A stretch of DNA of 64,000 nt. Origin: Candidatus Gastranaerophilales bacterium. GTDB taxonomy: Bacteria; Cyanobacteriota; Vampirovibrionia; Gastranaerophilales; Gastranaerophilaceae. Numbering within the stretch: position 1 is the stretch's first letter; each line of letters opens with the position of its first letter. The position numbers were made by a program, and so were the translations under genes. Below are positions 42,919-51,237 of this stretch, piece by piece. The stretch covers positions 62,001 to 126,000 of the forward strand of contig CALVEH010000005.1 in NCBI GenBank assembly GCA_944326545.1. The letters are read 5' to 3'. The notes beneath the pieces were generated by a model, which did not search any database, was not told where the DNA came from, and saw only the letters and a program-made list of their open reading frames with translations.

Positions 42919-44538
42919 TTAAATCCAATTGTCTTCTATTGTTTTTATACATTGTTTTATATGGTTTATATCAATATTTTGAAGATCTTTGTTTGCTTTT
43001 CTTGTGAATATTGATGTTGCATTTTTTAAATTTTCATATCTTTCTTTTTGGGTCAGAAAATACTCATATAAGCTTCTTTTGAGTATATCTGTTTTGAATG
43101 TTTCTTTTGCAGATGATTCTTTAGTCAAGGAATATGTCAGATCTGCAAAGGTTTTTTCATCAGACAATTCAAGTAAATGAGCTGCGATCAACAGTCTTTG
43201 GTTGAAAATTTTCATAAATGCGTCAGAAAAGATTTCAGACTTAGCTTCTTCTACAATTTCATTGAAGTTTTTGATTTCTTCTATTTTGTTTTCATTGATT
43301 TTTTCAATTATTTTTTCAAAAGGCTCGTTATTAGAAGTGTCGAAGAACCATTTGTCAAAGTAATTTTTTTTGTATAGCTGGTTAAGAAGAACATCGTTCA
43401 GCTCTATCGAACTAAGATTTTGTGCTAAATTAATATCTTCATAATCTATATCTTTTGTTATCATTGACCAGGCTGCGTATTCATAGGATATTTCCTGATA
43501 TTTTAGCCTTGATATTTTTTCTGCATTTGTTAAAAGGTATTTGCACAGTTTTTCATCAATTTCTATAATCTTATCGTTTTGGTAGAATTTGTTGACGATT
43601 CTGTCAAACTCTTGTTCAGAAATTTCGTTAAATCCAAAACAATCAATAATACCATCAATGTCATTTATAACAATAGCGAACATTTGTATGAATGCTGCTT
43701 CGTTTTTTCTTGAAAAGATTATACCGATATTTCCGTGACCATCTGGGAAGTTAACAAAACATTTGTAAACAGGTGTGTTAGCCAAAAGTTTTTTGTAATA
43801 TTCACCTGTAATATCTTCTTTTACTCCTGATAGCTTAAGCAGGCTCAGACTTTTTTGAAGATTTGCTTTAACTGACAAATCATCTATGTTGTTCATAAGT
43901 GAAGTTAAAACAGGATATGCTAAGTTAGACTTACTTTCTCCAAGGGCTTTTATCGCTATTTGTGAAATATCGTTATAAGGGTTTGCCAATACAAGTGGGA
44001 TAAGAATATTGGCAAGGCTGTCACCCGTATAGTCATTAGCCAAAGAATCAACAAGCATTTCTTTTTCTTTCTCAGGTAATGCATTTACAAAGTCGAGAAA
44101 GTCGATTTGTGCTTCAGGATTGATTTTGGCATTTTCAAGAAGTTTTACCGTGTCTAAATCTATTATTTCATCAGGATTTTCAAAGTATGTAAGATACTGT
44201 TCGTAATTTACGTGTTTTCCAAGTTCTCTTAGGAAAGTAACTATTTTGGCTTTAATAGAATCTTTTATTTGTGGATTTGCAAGCGTTTCAAAAAAGAGTT
44301 TTTCTGTTTTTTCTTTTTCTATAAGTTCGCTAAGCAAAAAGGAAATTGTGTAATCTCTCATTTCTGAGTTTTCTTTTAACAATTCCTTATGCAAGATTTC
44401 TAGCACTGTGTCTTTGTCTTTAATTGCGTTTAGTTCATCAACAGTGTTGCCAACAAAAGAAAAGTCGGACGTGTTATTTTGAAGATTTATAATTGCAGAA
44501 AGCAATTTTGCTCTTATTTGAAGCTTGTTTTCTGTCAT
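42919..44538 (-). CDS. HEAT-like helical repeat protein, 539 aa
   Basis: Not assigned to a named family. It is almost wholly helical and acidic. Residues about 40-250 show repeats of about 35 residues (DYTGDSLANILIPLVLANPYNDISQIAIKALGESKSNLAYPVLTSLMNNIDD) that look like HEAT repeats. A mixed alpha-beta part (about 255-340, CFVNFPDGHGNIGIIFSRKNEAAFIQMFAIVI) interrupts them. No signal peptide or membrane segment. It is in one operon with the zinc-finger gene (6 bp) and ruvX (4 bp), which suggests a scaffold or RNA-related role, unproven. Confidence 0.65.
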   Translation of the reverse strand: MTENKLQIRAKLLSAIINLQNNTSDFSFVGNTVDELNAIKDKDTVLEILHKELLKENSEMRDYTISFLLSELIEKEKTEKLFFETLANPQIKDSIKAKIVTFLRELGKHVNYEQYLTYFENPDEIIDLDTVKLLENAKINPEAQIDFLDFVNALPEKEKEMLVDSLANDYTGDSLANILIPLVLANPYNDISQIAIKALGESKSNLAYPVLTSLMNNIDDLSVKANLQKSLSLLKLSGVKEDITGEYYKKLLANTPVYKCFVNFPDGHGNIGIIFSRKNEAAFIQMFAIVINDIDGIIDCFGFNEISEQEFDRIVNKFYQNDKIIEIDEKLCKYLLTNAEKISRLKYQEISYEYAAWSMITKDIDYEDINLAQNLSSIELNDVLLNQLYKKNYFDKWFFDTSNNEPFEKIIEKINENKIEEIKNFNEIVEEAKSEIFSDAFMKIFNQRLLIAAHLLELSDEKTFADLTYSLTKESSAKETFKTDILKRSLYEYFLTQKERYENLKNATSIFTRKANKDLQNIDINHIKQCIKTIEDNWI

Positions 44539-44544
44539 TTATGA

Positions 44545-44841
44545 TTACTCCAATTTTGTCCAAAATGCATCTAATATCTTTTGAGCTTCACCTGATGGCA
44601 TTTTATCTTCTAATATAAGATATTGAACAGCAATCATTGTACATTCTGAGCAGATATTAACACCTGGACCTTTAACCATTTTTACAACTTGTGTGTTTGG
44701 TCTTCCGCAAAAGCTGCAATAAACCGGCTCAAAACCTTGATTGTTGTTTTCTTCGGCTTTAGATTGGTTGTCGTGCTTAGCTCTGCTGAGGGATACTACT
44801 TTTTCATCATTTGACATAATATTATTATCCTTATGTGACAC
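44545..44841 (-). CDS. stand-alone ClpX-type zinc-finger protein
   Basis: 98 residues. After a polar, disordered N-terminus of about 40 comes VYCSFCGRPNTQVVKMVKGPGVNICSECTM, which matches the C4 zinc-binding domain of ClpX closely (CSFCG ... ICxEC). No AAA+ domain follows; the protein ends about 30 residues later. It leads the operon zinc finger-HEAT-ruvX-DUF1292. It could be an adaptor competing for or recruiting ClpX-type substrates; this is inference. Another such protein lies at 14695. Confidence 0.8.
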   Translation of the reverse strand: MSHKDNNIMSNDEKVVSLSRAKHDNQSKAEENNNQGFEPVYCSFCGRPNTQVVKMVKGPGVNICSECTMIAVQYLILEDKMPSGEAQKILDAFWTKLE

Positions 44842-44980
44842 AAAAGGTCAATTAACTCTATATTGACTTATTTAAGGAGTTTTAACGATTTTATGAAAAA
44901 TATATTCAATCAAAAAACGTTACAACAGTCTACATTGTTTATTGTATCTTATTTTAGGTCTGTTGCCAAATATTTTAATT

Positions 44981-45009
44981 TTGATTATTATGTTAGAAAG
45001 TGTTATAGA
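44981..45009 (+). promoter_or_regulatory. promoter of the TPR lipoprotein-lgt operon
   Basis: TTGATT (44981-44986), 17 bases, TATAGA (45004-45009), 15 nt before the ATG at 45025. This placement argues against starting the gene at the upstream TTG (44863). Confidence 0.6.
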
Positions 45010-45024
45010 GTTGATGACCTGTTT

Positions 45025-45657
45025 ATGAAAAAGTTTGTACTATTAATAACTATATTATTCGTTTCTGTAATTTCTACGGCTTGTATTAATAATCTCGCTG
45101 TACAAGAACTCAATAATAAAGCGAAAGAGTATATGGCTAACGGTGAAGCTGATAAGGCTGTTGCTCGTTTGCGTTCAAGTATCGATTTGGATACAAGTAT
45201 TTTTGAAACACATTACAATCTTGGTGTAGCTTTGATTGCTACTAATGAATATGAAGAAGCTCAAGAAGCACTTAAAAATGCTATTAAGCTCAAGCCTGAT
45301 TTCGCTGACGCCTATTATTCACTTGCTTTGGCTTATGAAGGTGAAGCTTTTGAAATTATAGACGGTGACGATGCTGATGCCGATGAACAAGAATCAGCAG
45401 AAACTAAAAAAACAGAAGATAAAAAAGTACCGTTAACAGCTGAAGATAAAAACAAAATTGTTGAGTTGTTGAATTTGGCGGTTGATAATTACAATTCTTA
45501 TCTCATCAAAAAGCCTGATGCAAAAGATAAAGACAAAATTTTAACTCAGATAGAATTTTTGAATCAACAAGTTCAACAATATAATTCATTAAATAGTAAT
45601 GCTATAGAAGATTTGAGAGCTTTTAAACAAAAATCTCAATCAGGTGCTGAGGAATAA
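45025..45657 (+). CDS. TPR lipoprotein
   Basis: A signal peptide with lipobox (residues about 5-20, ending ISTAC with the lipid-bearing Cys) is followed by two to three TPR repeats (about 30-110), an acidic linker (DGDDADADEQESAETKKTEDKK) and a helical tail. It has 210 residues and is probably anchored in the inner or outer membrane, facing the periplasm. The one-base overlap with lgt (TAATG) couples a lipoprotein to the enzyme that lipidates it. Confidence 0.78.
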   Translation: MKKFVLLITILFVSVISTACINNLAVQELNNKAKEYMANGEADKAVARLRSSIDLDTSIFETHYNLGVALIATNEYEEAQEALKNAIKLKPDFADAYYSLALAYEGEAFEIIDGDDADADEQESAETKKTEDKKVPLTAEDKNKIVELLNLAVDNYNSYLIKKPDAKDKDKILTQIEFLNQQVQQYNSLNSNAIEDLRAFKQKSQSGAEE

Positions 45658-46454
45658 TGCAGTCGCCTCCGTCTTCTATTTTAGTAAGTATTGGTGGTTT
45701 TGATATTCATTATTACGGTTTGATAATGTTTTGCGCAATCGTTTGTGCTCTTTTTATTATCAGATATGTTGCAAAAAAATATTATAGAAATATTGATACT
45801 GACTTGATTTTAGACATTTTACCCCCGGTTATTATATCTGCTATTTTAGGAGCAAGGTTGTATTATGTGTTGATGGATTTTGGCTATTTTTATGAGCATC
45901 CTACAGAAATATTTGCTCTTTGGCACGGTGGTATGTCTATTCACGGTGGAATTATAGGTGGGGTTCTTGCCGGAGGGATACTTGCAAAAGTTAAAAAAAT
46001 AAGTTTTTTACAATATGCAGATGTTTTTTCTTACGGTCTGGTGATTGGTCAGGCAATAGGCCGTTGGGGTAACTATTTTAATTGCGAGGCTTTTGGCAAA
46101 CCTTGTTTTATACCCTATTTACAATTATATATACCTGAACAGTATCGTCCCTACGGATATGAAGCTTATGAGTATTTTCATCCGACATTTTTATATGAGT
46201 CTTTATGGGATATTGTTGTGTTTTTGTTGTTATTTTGCGTTATAAGAAAATTGCCAAATATTAAAGACGGTACAATATTTTGTGCTTATTTGATTTTATA
46301 TTCTATTGGAAGATTGATTATTGAATCTTGTCGATTGGATAGTGTTTTAAATATTGGCGGCATTGAAATTGCAAGTATTGTTTCTGCTCTGATAATTATT
46401 GTTTCTGTTGTGCTTTTATTTTTCATTTATAAAAAGAAAAGACAAGATGTATAG
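45657..46454 (+). CDS. lgt: prolipoprotein diacylglyceryl transferase
   Basis: Transfers diacylglycerol from phosphatidylglycerol to the lipobox cysteine. It has 265 residues and about seven membrane segments. LWHGGMSIHGGIIGGVLAG, GQAIGRWGNYFNCEAFG (the Lgt signature) and PTFLYESLWD are present. An unusually long loop (about 155-178) lies between the signature and PTFLYES. The stop codon is inside the terminator hairpin. Confidence 0.96.
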   Translation: MQSPPSSILVSIGGFDIHYYGLIMFCAIVCALFIIRYVAKKYYRNIDTDLILDILPPVIISAILGARLYYVLMDFGYFYEHPTEIFALWHGGMSIHGGIIGGVLAGGILAKVKKISFLQYADVFSYGLVIGQAIGRWGNYFNCEAFGKPCFIPYLQLYIPEQYRPYGYEAYEYFHPTFLYESLWDIVVFLLLFCVIRKLPNIKDGTIFCAYLILYSIGRLIIESCRLDSVLNIGGIEIASIVSALIIIVSVVLLFFIYKKKRQDV

Positions 46455-46466
46455 TCTTGTCTTTTT
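46437..46466. terminator. bidirectional terminator overlapping the lgt stop codon
   Basis: AAAAGACAAGA (46437-46447) pairs with TCTTGTCTTTT (46455-46465) over a seven-base loop that contains the TAG stop of lgt. T runs on both strands let it also end the convergent coiled-coil gene. Confidence 0.88.
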
Positions 46467-46499
46467 TACAATAGATGATGTATATAGTTAAGTTTTATA

Positions 46500-48350
46500 T
46501 TAATAAACCCATTGTTTATATGGTGATGCATATAAGTCATTGAAACCTAAACCTGAGCCTGTTGGAGCTTGCATAGCTAACATCGCGTATGGATTTGTCA
46601 TATATTGATTTTGTTGAGCTTTTTGGTTTGTGTATTGATTTGCTTTATCTAAAGCTTGTTGACTGCTGTTCATTGCTTCTATGTAAGCTTGCATTGCTTC
46701 TGCTGATTCAAAACCGTATTGTTGAGCGTATGCATCAGCTTGTGCTTTTTCATCAAGACCTTCTACTTGTGCTGCTGGATTTGAGAGGTAGTAAGAACCG
46801 TATGCAAGTCCAACTTGTGGTAAGTGTTTTTGAGTTGCAACTTTGTAGTTTGCGTTTTTTAAAATTTGTTTGTCTTTTGCTATTGCTTTTTCAATTGTGC
46901 TGATTCTAGCTGAGATGTTTTCTTTTTGTGCTTCAGTTGTTGCTGTTCTGAGTTGATCATTTAATCTTGTTATATCAGCTTCAGCTCTTTTTACGTTGTG
47001 TTGAGCAATTTCAATTTCTTTTTGTGCTTTTATTCCTTTCAAAAGTTTTTGTTGGAGTTTTATTTCTGCTTTTATTGCTGCTTTGTCTGATTCAGCTGCT
47101 GTTTTTAATTGTTCTTTAAGGCTTTTTATAAAGTTTTCTTTGTTTGCTATGCTTTTGTTAAAACCTATATGGTATTTTGAATCAATTACATCAGCCATTT
47201 GATAAAGTTGTTCTCTTTGTGCTGTCAATCTTGCTTTTTCTGCTGCTGAGAGAGAAGAGTCTGCTAATTTTGCTTCTACTTTTGTGATTTGTTCTTCTAA
47301 AATATCTAGAGATTTGTTTTTGCCGTCATTTACAAGTAATCTTGTTTCTGCCACTGTTTTTTCTTGTTTTAACTTTGCAAGTTTGGTATTGATTTCGCTT
47401 ACGCGTTCTGTAGATGGGTTAGTGGCAAGTTCATCATTTAATTTTTTCATTTGATTATCAATATCTTTGATATTTTTGTTTAGTTTTTTCTCAAGAGCTT
47501 GAGTATAATTTTTGTGTCCGTTTTTGTAAGAGAAGGCTTCTGTAATATTAGGTTTAACTGTATTGTTATAGTATGCTCTTATTGCACGTCCTGATTGCAT
47601 TGGGTGAGTAATAATTGCTTTGCTGCCTTTTGTAACTCCTGAACCTGCGATTTTGAAGCAGTCTTTTGTTGCTCTTAATGAACTTGTGATAGCATTGCCT
47701 TTTGGTATTGGGGCTCCAGCAGCTTTTAATGCACCTTTTGCACCTGCAACAGAACCGACAAGAGCAGTTGTACCTGAACCAATTTCTTGCCAAGCTGCTT
47801 CAGCTTCTGCATCAGTTTTTGCTGTTGCTGCTTTGTATATGCCTTTTCCTGTTTGGACTGTTGCCATTGTTGCGCCTGCAGCTACTAAAAATGGTGTTGC
47901 AGCTCCGCCAGTAGCTACTGTAAGTGCAACAGCACCTGCCGCTACAGCTACTGTAGTCAATGTGCGTTTCCAGCTGAATTTACCGTTTTCATCGCAAACC
48001 ATTCCTTTAAAGAAATTGCCTACGCCCTTAACAAAGTTTTTGCATTTTTTGCCAAAGCTAATTTTTCCGTCATCTTGACCGTCACCTTGTGCAGGGATTT
48101 GTGTTTTATTTAGAGCAGCTTGTTGAGCTTTAATTTGTTGTTGTTCCAACTGTTTTTGTTGCAACATTTGTTGTTGCAATTTTTGTTGCTCTTGTTGTCT
48201 TTGCAACAATTCCATTGTTTGTTGATATTTTTGTTGTTGCATTTGCTGCATTTGTTGTGCTTGTTGCATAGTTTGCATCAAATACATCCAATATAAACCG
48301 TTTTGATAATTTGAGGGCAAATTAACGCCGTAACTCATTCCGTATCCCAT
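46500..48350 (-). CDS. lineage-specific Gln-rich coiled-coil protein, 616 aa
   Basis: Not recognised. Residues about 25-80 are over half Gln with Met and Leu. About 130-165 and 190-210 are Ala/Gly-rich hydrophobic segments that could insert in a membrane. About 285-510 is a long coiled coil (KLNKNIKDIDNQMKKLNDEL, EIEIAQHNVKRAEADITRLN). The last ~60 residues are Gln/Ala/Tyr-rich. There is no signal peptide. Such a layout resembles tape-measure, translocator or cell-envelope scaffolds. AGAAAGG precedes the ATG. A weak copy of the shared element lies upstream at 48403-48440. Confidence 0.7.
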   Translation of the reverse strand: MGYGMSYGVNLPSNYQNGLYWMYLMQTMQQAQQMQQMQQQKYQQTMELLQRQQEQQKLQQQMLQQKQLEQQQIKAQQAALNKTQIPAQGDGQDDGKISFGKKCKNFVKGVGNFFKGMVCDENGKFSWKRTLTTVAVAAGAVALTVATGGAATPFLVAAGATMATVQTGKGIYKAATAKTDAEAEAAWQEIGSGTTALVGSVAGAKGALKAAGAPIPKGNAITSSLRATKDCFKIAGSGVTKGSKAIITHPMQSGRAIRAYYNNTVKPNITEAFSYKNGHKNYTQALEKKLNKNIKDIDNQMKKLNDELATNPSTERVSEINTKLAKLKQEKTVAETRLLVNDGKNKSLDILEEQITKVEAKLADSSLSAAEKARLTAQREQLYQMADVIDSKYHIGFNKSIANKENFIKSLKEQLKTAAESDKAAIKAEIKLQQKLLKGIKAQKEIEIAQHNVKRAEADITRLNDQLRTATTEAQKENISARISTIEKAIAKDKQILKNANYKVATQKHLPQVGLAYGSYYLSNPAAQVEGLDEKAQADAYAQQYGFESAEAMQAYIEAMNSSQQALDKANQYTNQKAQQNQYMTNPYAMLAMQAPTGSGLGFNDLYASPYKQWVY

Positions 48351-48402
48351 TTAATACCTTTCTCTAAATGAAAAATTCCCGTGTAAAATAATCTCTTAAA
48401 TT

Positions 48403-48440
48403 CCCTTATTTAGATAAAGTATTTTTTCTGCATAAAATTG
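48403..48440 (-). promoter_or_regulatory. possible shared upstream element, weak copy
   Basis: Minus strand: TCAATTTT, about 13 bases, then ATACTTTATCTAAATAAGG. Spacing is as in copies A-C, but the first base of GCAATTTT and part of the TATATATA box differ. It lies about 53 nt before the ATG. Confidence 0.3.
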
Positions 48441-48507
48441 ACTTTTTAATGCAGTTTGTTAAGAAATGTAAATTACGGTAAAATGGTTATGTGGGTTGAG
48501 TTAGCGA

Positions 48508-49182
48508 TTAATAATTTGGACGAGTAAAAACATTTATTCTGTTTAGTGGCCAGAATAAAAATATTGCTTTTCCAATAAATCTTTCTTTAGGTAAGAATCC
48601 CCAAAATCTTGAGTCTTGAGAGTTACCTCTGTTGTCTCCCATCATAAAATAATTGCCTGCAGGTATTTTCATAGGTCCGCAAAACATTTCATTCGAACAA
48701 GGAATGTAATCATCAGGGCTCATTATGTATGGTTCGTTTAGAGGTTGGTCGTTTATGTATACTTTAAAAGTACCGTCAACAAACTCTTTTACTTCCAGTT
48801 TGTCTCCAGGGACACCGACAACTCTTTTTATGTATGCGATATCTTTGCAGAAAAAGCCTGTTAATCTTGCCATTATTGAAAGCGGATCGGTTTTGATTTC
48901 CTCTTCAGGCGGGTAAAATACCATAATGTCGCCTCTTTTAGGCTCTGAATAAAATCTTGAAAATCTTTCGACAAAAATTCTATCCCCTTCTATAAGGGTT
49001 GGACGCATTGATGCTGAAGGAATCCAACGAATTTCGCCTATAAAAAATCTTATTATAACAACCATTACAACAACAAAGACGACTGTTTCTACAGTTTCTT
49101 TTAGCATAGCTATAAATTTTTCTTTAGGTGTTTCCGGTTGCTTGTCTTTTTTTTCTTCTTTATCCATCATAATTCTTTTCAT
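48508..49182 (-). CDS. lepB: signal peptidase I
   Basis: Cleaves Sec signal peptides on the outer face of the inner membrane. One N-terminal membrane segment (about 28-48) is followed by the catalytic Ser in SASMRPTL and Lys in YIKRVVGVPGD, plus GDNRGNSQDSRFWGF. It has 224 residues. The ATG overlaps the stop of the polyprenyl synthase gene by four bases (ATGA), so the two are coupled. The insert with two Cys (IPCSNEMFCGP) between the catalytic blocks resembles the long form seen in Cyanobacteria and relatives. Confidence 0.95.
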   Translation of the reverse strand: MKRIMMDKEEKKDKQPETPKEKFIAMLKETVETVVFVVVMVVIIRFFIGEIRWIPSASMRPTLIEGDRIFVERFSRFYSEPKRGDIMVFYPPEEEIKTDPLSIMARLTGFFCKDIAYIKRVVGVPGDKLEVKEFVDGTFKVYINDQPLNEPYIMSPDDYIPCSNEMFCGPMKIPAGNYFMMGDNRGNSQDSRFWGFLPKERFIGKAIFLFWPLNRINVFTRPNY

Positions 49183-50129
49183 TTGCCTGATAGTAAATTA
49201 CACAGGTCTATTATTGCTCTTTTATATTGATTATCCTCAAGAAAAGATGTATTTTCAATAGCCCTGTTAAGGTAATATTTTGCAAGTTGTTTAGTTCTTT
49301 CTATTGCATTGCTTTCTTTAATATGTTTAGAGATGAGTTTTATGTTTTTGATTTTTGTTAAATCACCTTGGTATTTTTCTTGCACATAGTATATGAACGG
49401 TGCACTGTAGTCGCCATTTTGAATATCTTCATCAACTTTTTGAGTGTCATTGAAGTTTTCTATATCATTAATTATTTGAAAAGCTGTTCCAAAATTTAGT
49501 GCAAAATTTTTCACATCTTCTTTATTTTTTATGTCAGTATTGTCATATATGTATGTAGAAACGATACCTGCTTCAAAAAGTCGAGCTGTTTTGTCTTTTG
49601 ATTTTTCTATGTATTTGTCTATGCTAAGGAGCTTGTAACGGTTAAAATATTGGTAAAGCTCACCATTTATAAGATTTGAAACTGCTTGAGTGTGTGTTTC
49701 TCTTATATTTTTGTCTTCTATATCAAACAATAGGTTAAGCACTTGTGCTATTAAAAAATCCCCAGCAAGTACAGCCATTTTACTATCATAATCAAAGTTT
49801 AGCGTTTTTTGTCCCCTTCTTAAGAGTGAGCAGTCTATTATATCGTCATGGATGAGTGTTGCGTTATGCAATAGTTCATTCGCCATGGCGATTTTTGTAT
49901 AAAATTTATCTTCTTTTTTATTTAGCGCTTTTTTCCAAAGGAATATAAGAGCAGGTCTTAGTCTTTTTCCTTTGTTATTTATAAACTCTTTTATTATTGG
50001 AATAATTTGTGAGTTATTTGTTTTTTGTTTTTCAAAATAAGAAGTAATTTCGCAGTCTAATTTTTCAAAATCAGACTGAATAACGCTTATGATTTCATTA
50101 TATTTTGTGTTAAAAACCGAATCCGCCAA
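49179..50129 (-). CDS. polyprenyl synthetase family protein
   Basis: Makes linear polyprenyl diphosphates, a precursor of quinone side chains or of carrier lipids. It has 316 residues. The first Asp-rich motif is intact in LIHDDIIDCSLLRRGQKTLN. The second reads INDIENFNDT, where most members have DDxxD, so the binding site is altered. GKRLRPALIFLWKKAL supplies the diphosphate-binding basic residues. Chain length and activity cannot be read with confidence. Translationally coupled to lepB. Confidence 0.85.
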   Translation of the reverse strand: MADSVFNTKYNEIISVIQSDFEKLDCEITSYFEKQKTNNSQIIPIIKEFINNKGKRLRPALIFLWKKALNKKEDKFYTKIAMANELLHNATLIHDDIIDCSLLRRGQKTLNFDYDSKMAVLAGDFLIAQVLNLLFDIEDKNIRETHTQAVSNLINGELYQYFNRYKLLSIDKYIEKSKDKTARLFEAGIVSTYIYDNTDIKNKEDVKNFALNFGTAFQIINDIENFNDTQKVDEDIQNGDYSAPFIYYVQEKYQGDLTKIKNIKLISKHIKESNAIERTKQLAKYYLNRAIENTSFLEDNQYKRAIIDLCNLLSGK

Positions 50130-50212
50130 ATGAGACCTCTTTTTTGTTAATTATAACAAAAAAGATTTATGCGCTCTATTTATATCAGTATAAAAATTAG
50201 TAGTACATAGTG

Positions 50213-51097
50213 CTAGGCAAGACGGTTATATTCATCAGTTAATGATGCAACACACCTTCCCCAGTTTACATTTAAGTTTGTTGGGTCGTTATTGGCACCG
50301 ATTGGGCAATATTTTTCATGAATTTGAGAGACCGTTACTCTGCCTTGATTAATATAATTATTTCTCAAGTTTTTGGCTAACGATTCAAGACATGCATCTA
50401 CGCTACTGAATGTCGCTAGTTCAGTGTAGTTGCTGGAGGCGCTCATTATACCGGCTACATTGTTTTTTTCTACTGCTGCAGGGCTTGTGCCATATGTACT
50501 TTCACTGTTTGCTATAGCTGCCATCATTGCTGCGCTTACTCCGTATTTTTCTTGTAATTCAAGAAGTTTTGTTCCTTTGCCTTCGAGAACGCCTTTTAGG
50601 TGTTTGTTTAAATCTTCTGCCGTGCCTTTATATAAATCTGTAGCTTTTTGATTGTAATTGCCATATTTTGCCGCAGGTGTTACTGTGCCTGCTGGTGGTG
50701 TTGTTTGGGTGCCATTTAAAAAGTCAAAATTTACTTCTGGCATTTTGTAATTATTGAGCATTGACATAAAATTATCAAACATTTGAGACATTATGTTTTG
50801 TTGTTGTCTTGCGTTTATTGCATTCATAATATTAAAGTTCATTGATGATATGCCAAATGGGTCAAAGTTGCCAAATGTACTAAATTCCGGCATTATGAAA
50901 TTTGTATTGTTAGTTGGAAATAAACCTCCTGTAGAGTACAACATTGGTGTAGGAGAAAAACTTCCACCTAAGAGGTTATTATTTCCAAATATAAATGGAT
51001 TCCCTAAGGCAAATGAATTGTCGAACGTTGTCGAAGGTGCCAACGCAGGAAGATATTTCATATTCATTGTTGTGAAATCTATTTTATTTCCCGACAT
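50213..51097 (-). CDS. GH73-like peptidoglycan hydrolase without signal peptide
   Basis: 294 residues. Residues 1-155 are low-complexity, rich in Asn, Phe, Met, Gly and Pro, with no signal peptide. Residues about 165-294 resemble the glucosaminidase (GH73) fold: LLELQEKYGVSAAMMAAIANSEST with the likely catalytic Glu, YGTSPAAVEKNNVAGIM, FSSVDACLESLAKNLRNNYI and VSQIHEKYCP. Such enzymes cleave wall glycan strands. Because it has no Sec signal, export would need another route. AAGGGAA precedes the ATG. The upstream element at 51116-51154 is one of the three best shared copies. Confidence 0.7.
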   Translation of the reverse strand: MSGNKIDFTTMNMKYLPALAPSTTFDNSFALGNPFIFGNNNLLGGSFSPTPMLYSTGGLFPTNNTNFIMPEFSTFGNFDPFGISSMNFNIMNAINARQQQNIMSQMFDNFMSMLNNYKMPEVNFDFLNGTQTTPPAGTVTPAAKYGNYNQKATDLYKGTAEDLNKHLKGVLEGKGTKLLELQEKYGVSAAMMAAIANSESTYGTSPAAVEKNNVAGIMSASSNYTELATFSSVDACLESLAKNLRNNYINQGRVTVSQIHEKYCPIGANNDPTNLNVNWGRCVASLTDEYNRLA

Positions 51098-51115
51098 AAA
51101 ATTCCCTTAGAATAT

Positions 51116-51154
51116 CCTATATATAAATAAAAACATTTTGTTAAAAAAAATTGC
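51116..51154 (-). promoter_or_regulatory. shared upstream element, copy C
   Basis: Minus strand: GCAATTTTTTTT, then AACAAAATG, then TTTTTATTTATATATAGG, ending about 18 nt before the ATG at 51097. Very similar to copy B upstream of the coiled-coil gene at 18502-19008. Confidence 0.55.
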
Positions 51155-51237
51155 CTAAAGACTTCTATTGATTTTGATTTCTGCTATCTTCATGTAAGAA
51201 TATTGTCATTACTTATTTACACAATGGAAGCTGAAAG

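Noticed and set aside
42529-43014. 161-codon open frame opposite ruvX
   Set aside because: Antisense shadow of a well conserved gene; no promoter or ribosome site.
44863-45024. N-terminal extension of the TPR lipoprotein
   Set aside because: The downstream ATG starts a proper lipoprotein signal peptide and a TTGATT-17-TATAGA promoter lies inside the extension.
47620-48078. 152-codon open frame on the plus strand opposite the Gln-rich gene
   Set aside because: Composition follows the Ala/Gly codons of the opposite strand, no ribosome binding site, and the minus-strand protein is clearly coherent.
48090-48290. Short repeats resembling a CRISPR or microsatellite
   Set aside because: They are the Gln/Met/Leu codons (CAA, CAG, ATG) of the Gln-rich N-terminus; no spacer-repeat order.
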